Shown here one piece after another: positions 31,984-34,964 of a stretch of DNA of 34,964 nt; position 1 is the stretch's first letter; every line of letters starts with the position of its first letter. The stretch is from the NCBI GenBank assembly GCA_025210745.1, contig JAOARC010000013.1:1-34964 (forward strand), given 5' to 3'. Origin of the DNA: Bacteriovoracaceae bacterium. GTDB taxonomy: Bacteria > Bdellovibrionota > Bacteriovoracia > Bacteriovoracales > Bacteriovoracaceae. Under the pieces are notes generated by a model. That model saw nothing but the letters and a program-made list of their open reading frames with translations, was not told where the DNA came from and searched no databases. A program made the position numbers and the translations under genes.

Positions 31984-33350
31984 CAAATCTCGTGAGCTAG
32001 TTTTCTTTTGCTTGGACGAAAGTACATTCTTGGAGAATGATCGTAAAAGTCAGCAATATTGTTCATGTAAATGCATGCATACTTTTCTATCTGGTGAGCA
32101 TAGACACTTGGTTCAGCTCCAGCTCGCATGACCTCACCCCATTTTTCATTAAAGTGAGATTCGTATTCTTTAATATGTTTTGCCAATTCTTTATCGATTG
32201 CAACGACTTCATCAAACTTTTTATTTACAATAGTTTTATCTATTTGTTCGTTAAGTTCATGTTCTTTTGCATAAAGATCATCAAGTTCAGCTTCAAGAGC
32301 AGTCTTTTTTTCCATTAGTTTATCAATTTCGATACTAATATATTTTGTATCCTTGTAGGCTTTTACTTCACTATCAAGTTCTTCTATTACAAGGGCTGTT
32401 CTCCAGTCACAAGTTTTTTTAAGCTTAAGTATATCTCCATAAATATGATCTCCTAAGTAGAGAATCTCACTGCCTAGATATCCCATATCTTTTTGAAGTT
32501 TAGGGGCGTAGCCACCTTGGTAGATACCAGGAATAACTTTTTTATCATAATTTTCTAACATACCAGTTTTTTCATCTACTTTTAAAAAAGAGAGCTTGTC
32601 CGAAAAAAATCTTGGTTTTGCTGCAAGTGTTACTGTGACTTCAAAAAGTTCAGTCCAGTCTTGATGTTCTTTTAAAAATGGATTTATTGTGTAATCAAGT
32701 AAAGCTTTTGTGTAAGCATAGCCACTGTTGGTTACAATCCAAAGTTTCTTTCCATATTTTTTAAAGCGCTCAAGGGCTTTTACAATTTTTTCATCCTTGA
32801 TAATATACTTTTCAAGATTTGCTTTTACTTCTTCTTTTAATGATCCATCTCTGTGGGCGATGTCAACAGCATATAAAGCATGATCTGCAAGTTCTGCGTA
32901 ACTAGGTAGTTCTAGTTGAGGCTTTTTATCTTTAAGATCTACAAGTTGAGAGAAGATGATAGTAAAAGCGATAGAAAAGTTTGTATCAACGCTTAGATAT
33001 CTAGGATCTCCAAGGTCTATGCTAGAGCCTAAATAAGTTTTTTGTTGCTCTTTATAGTTTAATTTTTTACTACCATGATAGGAGTTCTTTATTTTATTGT
33101 ATAAGCTTACTTTAAGTATATTCCCATTTTCTTTATCAACAACGAGACCTCTTATGGCATCTTTAAAATTAAAAGAAAAGTGATCTATGTCTACAGGGTA
33201 GTCTAAGTCGTTTTTTAACTTTTTAATTGCTTCGTTAAAGGTAAGCTCTTCAAAAGTATCACTGTGATATCTAACTAATGTGTGGTCCATATCAAAGCCG
33301 ATAACTTTTATTTGTTTCATATTTAAAACTCTATTTACATAAATTGCCAT
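31983..33350 (-). CDS. HAD-superfamily 5'-nucleotidase (cN-II type)
   Basis: This 455-residue cytosolic phosphatase resembles purine 5'-nucleotidases (cN-II, PF05761), which dephosphorylate IMP or GMP. HAD motifs are FDMDHTLVRY (19-28, nucleophile D20 and D22), IVTNSG (205-210), a lysine at 245 (AAKPRFF) and GDHIYGDI (300-307). The C-terminal third is helical and charged (344-400), probably coiled coil, ending SKRKLAHEI. ATG 33350 is supported by AAGGAT five bases upstream even though an ATG nearer the core exists at residue 11. It leads a unit with two envelope protein genes, an odd pairing. It is divergent from the GLUG lipoprotein. Confidence 0.88.
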   Translation of the reverse strand: MAIYVNRVLNMKQIKVIGFDMDHTLVRYHSDTFEELTFNEAIKKLKNDLDYPVDIDHFSFNFKDAIRGLVVDKENGNILKVSLYNKIKNSYHGSKKLNYKEQQKTYLGSSIDLGDPRYLSVDTNFSIAFTIIFSQLVDLKDKKPQLELPSYAELADHALYAVDIAHRDGSLKEEVKANLEKYIIKDEKIVKALERFKKYGKKLWIVTNSGYAYTKALLDYTINPFLKEHQDWTELFEVTVTLAAKPRFFSDKLSFLKVDEKTGMLENYDKKVIPGIYQGGYAPKLQKDMGYLGSEILYLGDHIYGDILKLKKTCDWRTALVIEELDSEVKAYKDTKYISIEIDKLMEKKTALEAELDDLYAKEHELNEQIDKTIVNKKFDEVVAIDKELAKHIKEYESHFNEKWGEVMRAGAEPSVYAHQIEKYACIYMNNIADFYDHSPRMYFRPSKRKLAHEI

Positions 33351-33462
33351 ATTATCCTTTTTTGTGACTATTATATTTGGCTATAAATATTTTATATTTA
33401 AATTAAAAGATTCTTAAGTCAATTCTAACCTATTAGAAACAGGTAGTAAAAACTCTATGTAT

Positions 33463-33468
33463 TATAAT
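33463..33468 (+). promoter_or_regulatory. Candidate -10 element of the GLUG lipoprotein gene
   Basis: TATAAT occurs about 95 bases before the start at 33564 in the divergent gap 33351-33563. No convincing -35 matches it; a later TATGAT at 33509-33514 is an alternative. Nothing else is evident in the gap. Confidence 0.28.
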
Positions 33469-33563
33469 TTCAGCTAGTTAGAACGTCAAATATGTTAAAC
33501 TTTTTCTTATGATTATCCGACAAGTTTTATGTTTTAAAAGAATTGGGAGCTAGGGCCATAAAG

Positions 33564-34964
33564 TTGCGAAATTTTCTTATATTTTTACTTGTAATGCTAT
33601 TGGTATCTTGTGTTGGGAGCAATGATGGCTCTACTGTGACACAGGGCTCTTATGAGGTTACAATTACTCAACCTTCTTTGAATGGAGCTCCATTAGGTGC
33701 AAGTGCAATTGTGGCTGGGGATTGTGGAATTGCAAATTATCCCATCAGTATTACTGGTGATGTTACCTTATATTCAGTGTGCCAAGCTGATAAGACATGG
33801 GCTGCACCAATTCCGTCTGAGGGCTTTTCGCCAGGGCAAACTATAGCAGTAAATGTTCAACTGACTAGTCCAGATGGGGGAACAACTTCTCCTGTTGTAA
33901 CGAGAACTTTTGTAAAATCAAATGTTACATGTGATTCTTTAGATAACCTTACTAAGCTATTTGCAAATATTGATGAAGGACCTGATGGAAATACAACTCC
34001 ATATATTATTTGTTCTCCATCTCAGTTAGCAAATATTGCTTTGTATCCAGACAAGAAGTTTAAGCTCGGTCAAGATATTGATTTTAACTACGCTAGCTTT
34101 GAGCCAATTGCGATTCCATTTTCTGGAGAACTTGATGGAGATGGTTTTAGATTAGACAATCTTGTAGTTAATAAAGCATCTGATACTGCAGTAGGTATTT
34201 TTAAAACAATCATTAGCGGAGCTACAGTAAAAAATATTAAAATTAAAAATGCCGTTGTTACTGGTAATGAAAGAGTTGGTATTATTACAGGTGACTGGAG
34301 AGGTATTGGTCTAGTTGATAATGTAACAGTTACTGGTACTGTTAATGCTGTTCAGATGGCCGGAGGTTTAATTGGTCTTGGTAATACTGATTCGCAGCTT
34401 ACGATAACAAATTCAAAAGTAGATGTTGATGTTGCTGCAAATGATTTTGCTGGTGGATTAATTTCATATGTATTTTCATCTAATAAAGCAATGCTTTTAA
34501 ATAATAACGAAGTTTATGCCACTGTATCTGGTAACGATTATGTTGGTGGTGTGATTGGTAGACTTTGGGATTCAAATGCACAGATTAATAATACAAAACA
34601 TAAAGGGGATATCACTGCATTAGGAAGATATGTTGGTGGTGTTGTTGGAGAGTCTTATCATGCTGTAAGTATGGATGGAGCATCTCATATTGGTTCTATT
34701 AGTGTTATAAGAAATGCAACAAACGGCGATATGAACGTTGGTGGTTTAATTGGTGTAACAAGAGCTAATACAACAATTGCAAATTCACATGTTGTATCAA
34801 ATATCACAATGGGTGGAGATTATGCTGGTGGTTTAGTAGGAAGATTTTTTGGTGGATCAATTTCAAACTCATATGTAAGAGGAACACTTACAGTTAACGA
34901 TGATTATTATAATGCTGTAACAAGATTCGTTGGTGGTCTTGCGGGTAATTTAAATAATAATACA
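33564..34964 (+). CDS. Surface lipoprotein with GLUG-type repeats, 3' end beyond the window
   Basis: The frame stays open to the last base (467 codons shown). The TTG start at 33564 follows AGGG by eight bases and gives a signal peptide MRNFLIFLLVMLLVSC with lipobox cysteine C16. Residues 20-150 are a Cys-containing beta region. From about 185 on, a right-handed beta-helix-like array appears: [VA]GG(L/V)(I/V/A) motifs at 266, 296, 327, 357, 392, 421 and 456, spaced 29-35 residues, each followed by N-S or N-N-T segments. This matches the GLUG motif of bacterial surface proteins and adhesins. It is probably long, lipid-anchored and exposed. A non-ATG start is uncertain, but an in-frame stop at 33510 limits alternatives. 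Confidence 0.78.
   Translation, partial: MRNFLIFLLVMLLVSCVGSNDGSTVTQGSYEVTITQPSLNGAPLGASAIVAGDCGIANYPISITGDVTLYSVCQADKTWAAPIPSEGFSPGQTIAVNVQLTSPDGGTTSPVVTRTFVKSNVTCDSLDNLTKLFANIDEGPDGNTTPYIICSPSQLANIALYPDKKFKLGQDIDFNYASFEPIAIPFSGELDGDGFRLDNLVVNKASDTAVGIFKTIISGATVKNIKIKNAVVTGNERVGIITGDWRGIGLVDNVTVTGTVNAVQMAGGLIGLGNTDSQLTITNSKVDVDVAANDFAGGLISYVFSSNKAMLLNNNEVYATVSGNDYVGGVIGRLWDSNAQINNTKHKGDITALGRYVGGVVGESYHAVSMDGASHIGSISVIRNATNGDMNVGGLIGVTRANTTIANSHVVSNITMGGDYAGGLVGRFFGGSISNSYVRGTLTVNDDYYNAVTRFVGGLAGNLNNNT

Noticed and set aside
1..34964. CRISPR arrays, tRNA/rRNA genes, insertion sequences or prophage
   Set aside because: No regularly spaced direct repeats, T-loop-like sequences, transposase or integrase motifs, or terminal inverted repeats were found on reading both strands. 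A faint tRNA or small RNA could still be missed without a covariance search.

Overview
The window is AT-rich and gene-dense. It carries about 38 protein-coding genes on both strands, and I saw no rRNA, tRNA, CRISPR array, insertion sequence or phage module. Gram-negative traits are plain: several lipobox lipoproteins, a LysM protein with a likely outer-membrane barrel, an A2-type caa3 oxidase operon, E. coli-like PepN and an AmpG-like permease. Together with the low GC, this best fits a Bdellovibrionota lineage such as Bacteriovoracaceae/Halobacteriovorax. That placement is inference from overall character, since no rRNA or marker gene settles it.

Layout. 1-5.8 kb: an HNH nuclease, a glycosyltransferase/fatty-acid-hydroxylase pair, an orphan DNA cytosine-5 methyltransferase, an AmpG-like permease broken by a one-base frameshift, and an ankyrin lipoprotein. 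6.0-15.4 kb: one co-directional block for aerobic respiration (cytochrome c, heme A synthase CtaA, Sco, oxidase subunits II with fused heme c, I, III and IV, heme O synthase CtaB), followed by aminopeptidase N and a probable terminator. 15.4-21.9 kb: a 32-aa membrane peptide gene, a conserved protein of unknown function, small secreted or Cys-rich proteins, lipoate ligase, ribosomal proteins L33 and L28 with clear terminators, an O-methyltransferase, and a DUF4340/PilZ-like pair. 22.0-29.9 kb: transketolase, a phosphatase/Crp-Fnr pair, a 2OG oxygenase, a trypsin-like protease without signal peptide, a nucleosidase coupled to a spore-photoproduct-lyase-like radical SAM enzyme, an aldo/keto reductase and a glycosyltransferase. 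29.9-35.0 kb: a reverse-strand operon (cN-II-type nucleotidase, LysM/barrel protein, LamG lipoprotein) and, divergently, a GLUG-repeat lipoprotein that runs off the window.

How the genes work together. The respiratory block is self-contained for making heme A and assembling a caa3 oxidase, although no CtaG/Cox11 copper chaperone is present. The most intriguing pair is the nucleosidase plus the radical SAM enzyme. The radical SAM protein seems to lack the cysteine expected in true spore photoproduct lyase, and the nucleosidase could remove its 5'-deoxyadenosine by-product. Seven convergent gene pairs overlap at their 3' ends. No gene-free stretch exceeds 300 bases; the longest, 5747-6038, is the divergent promoter region in front of the oxidase operon.
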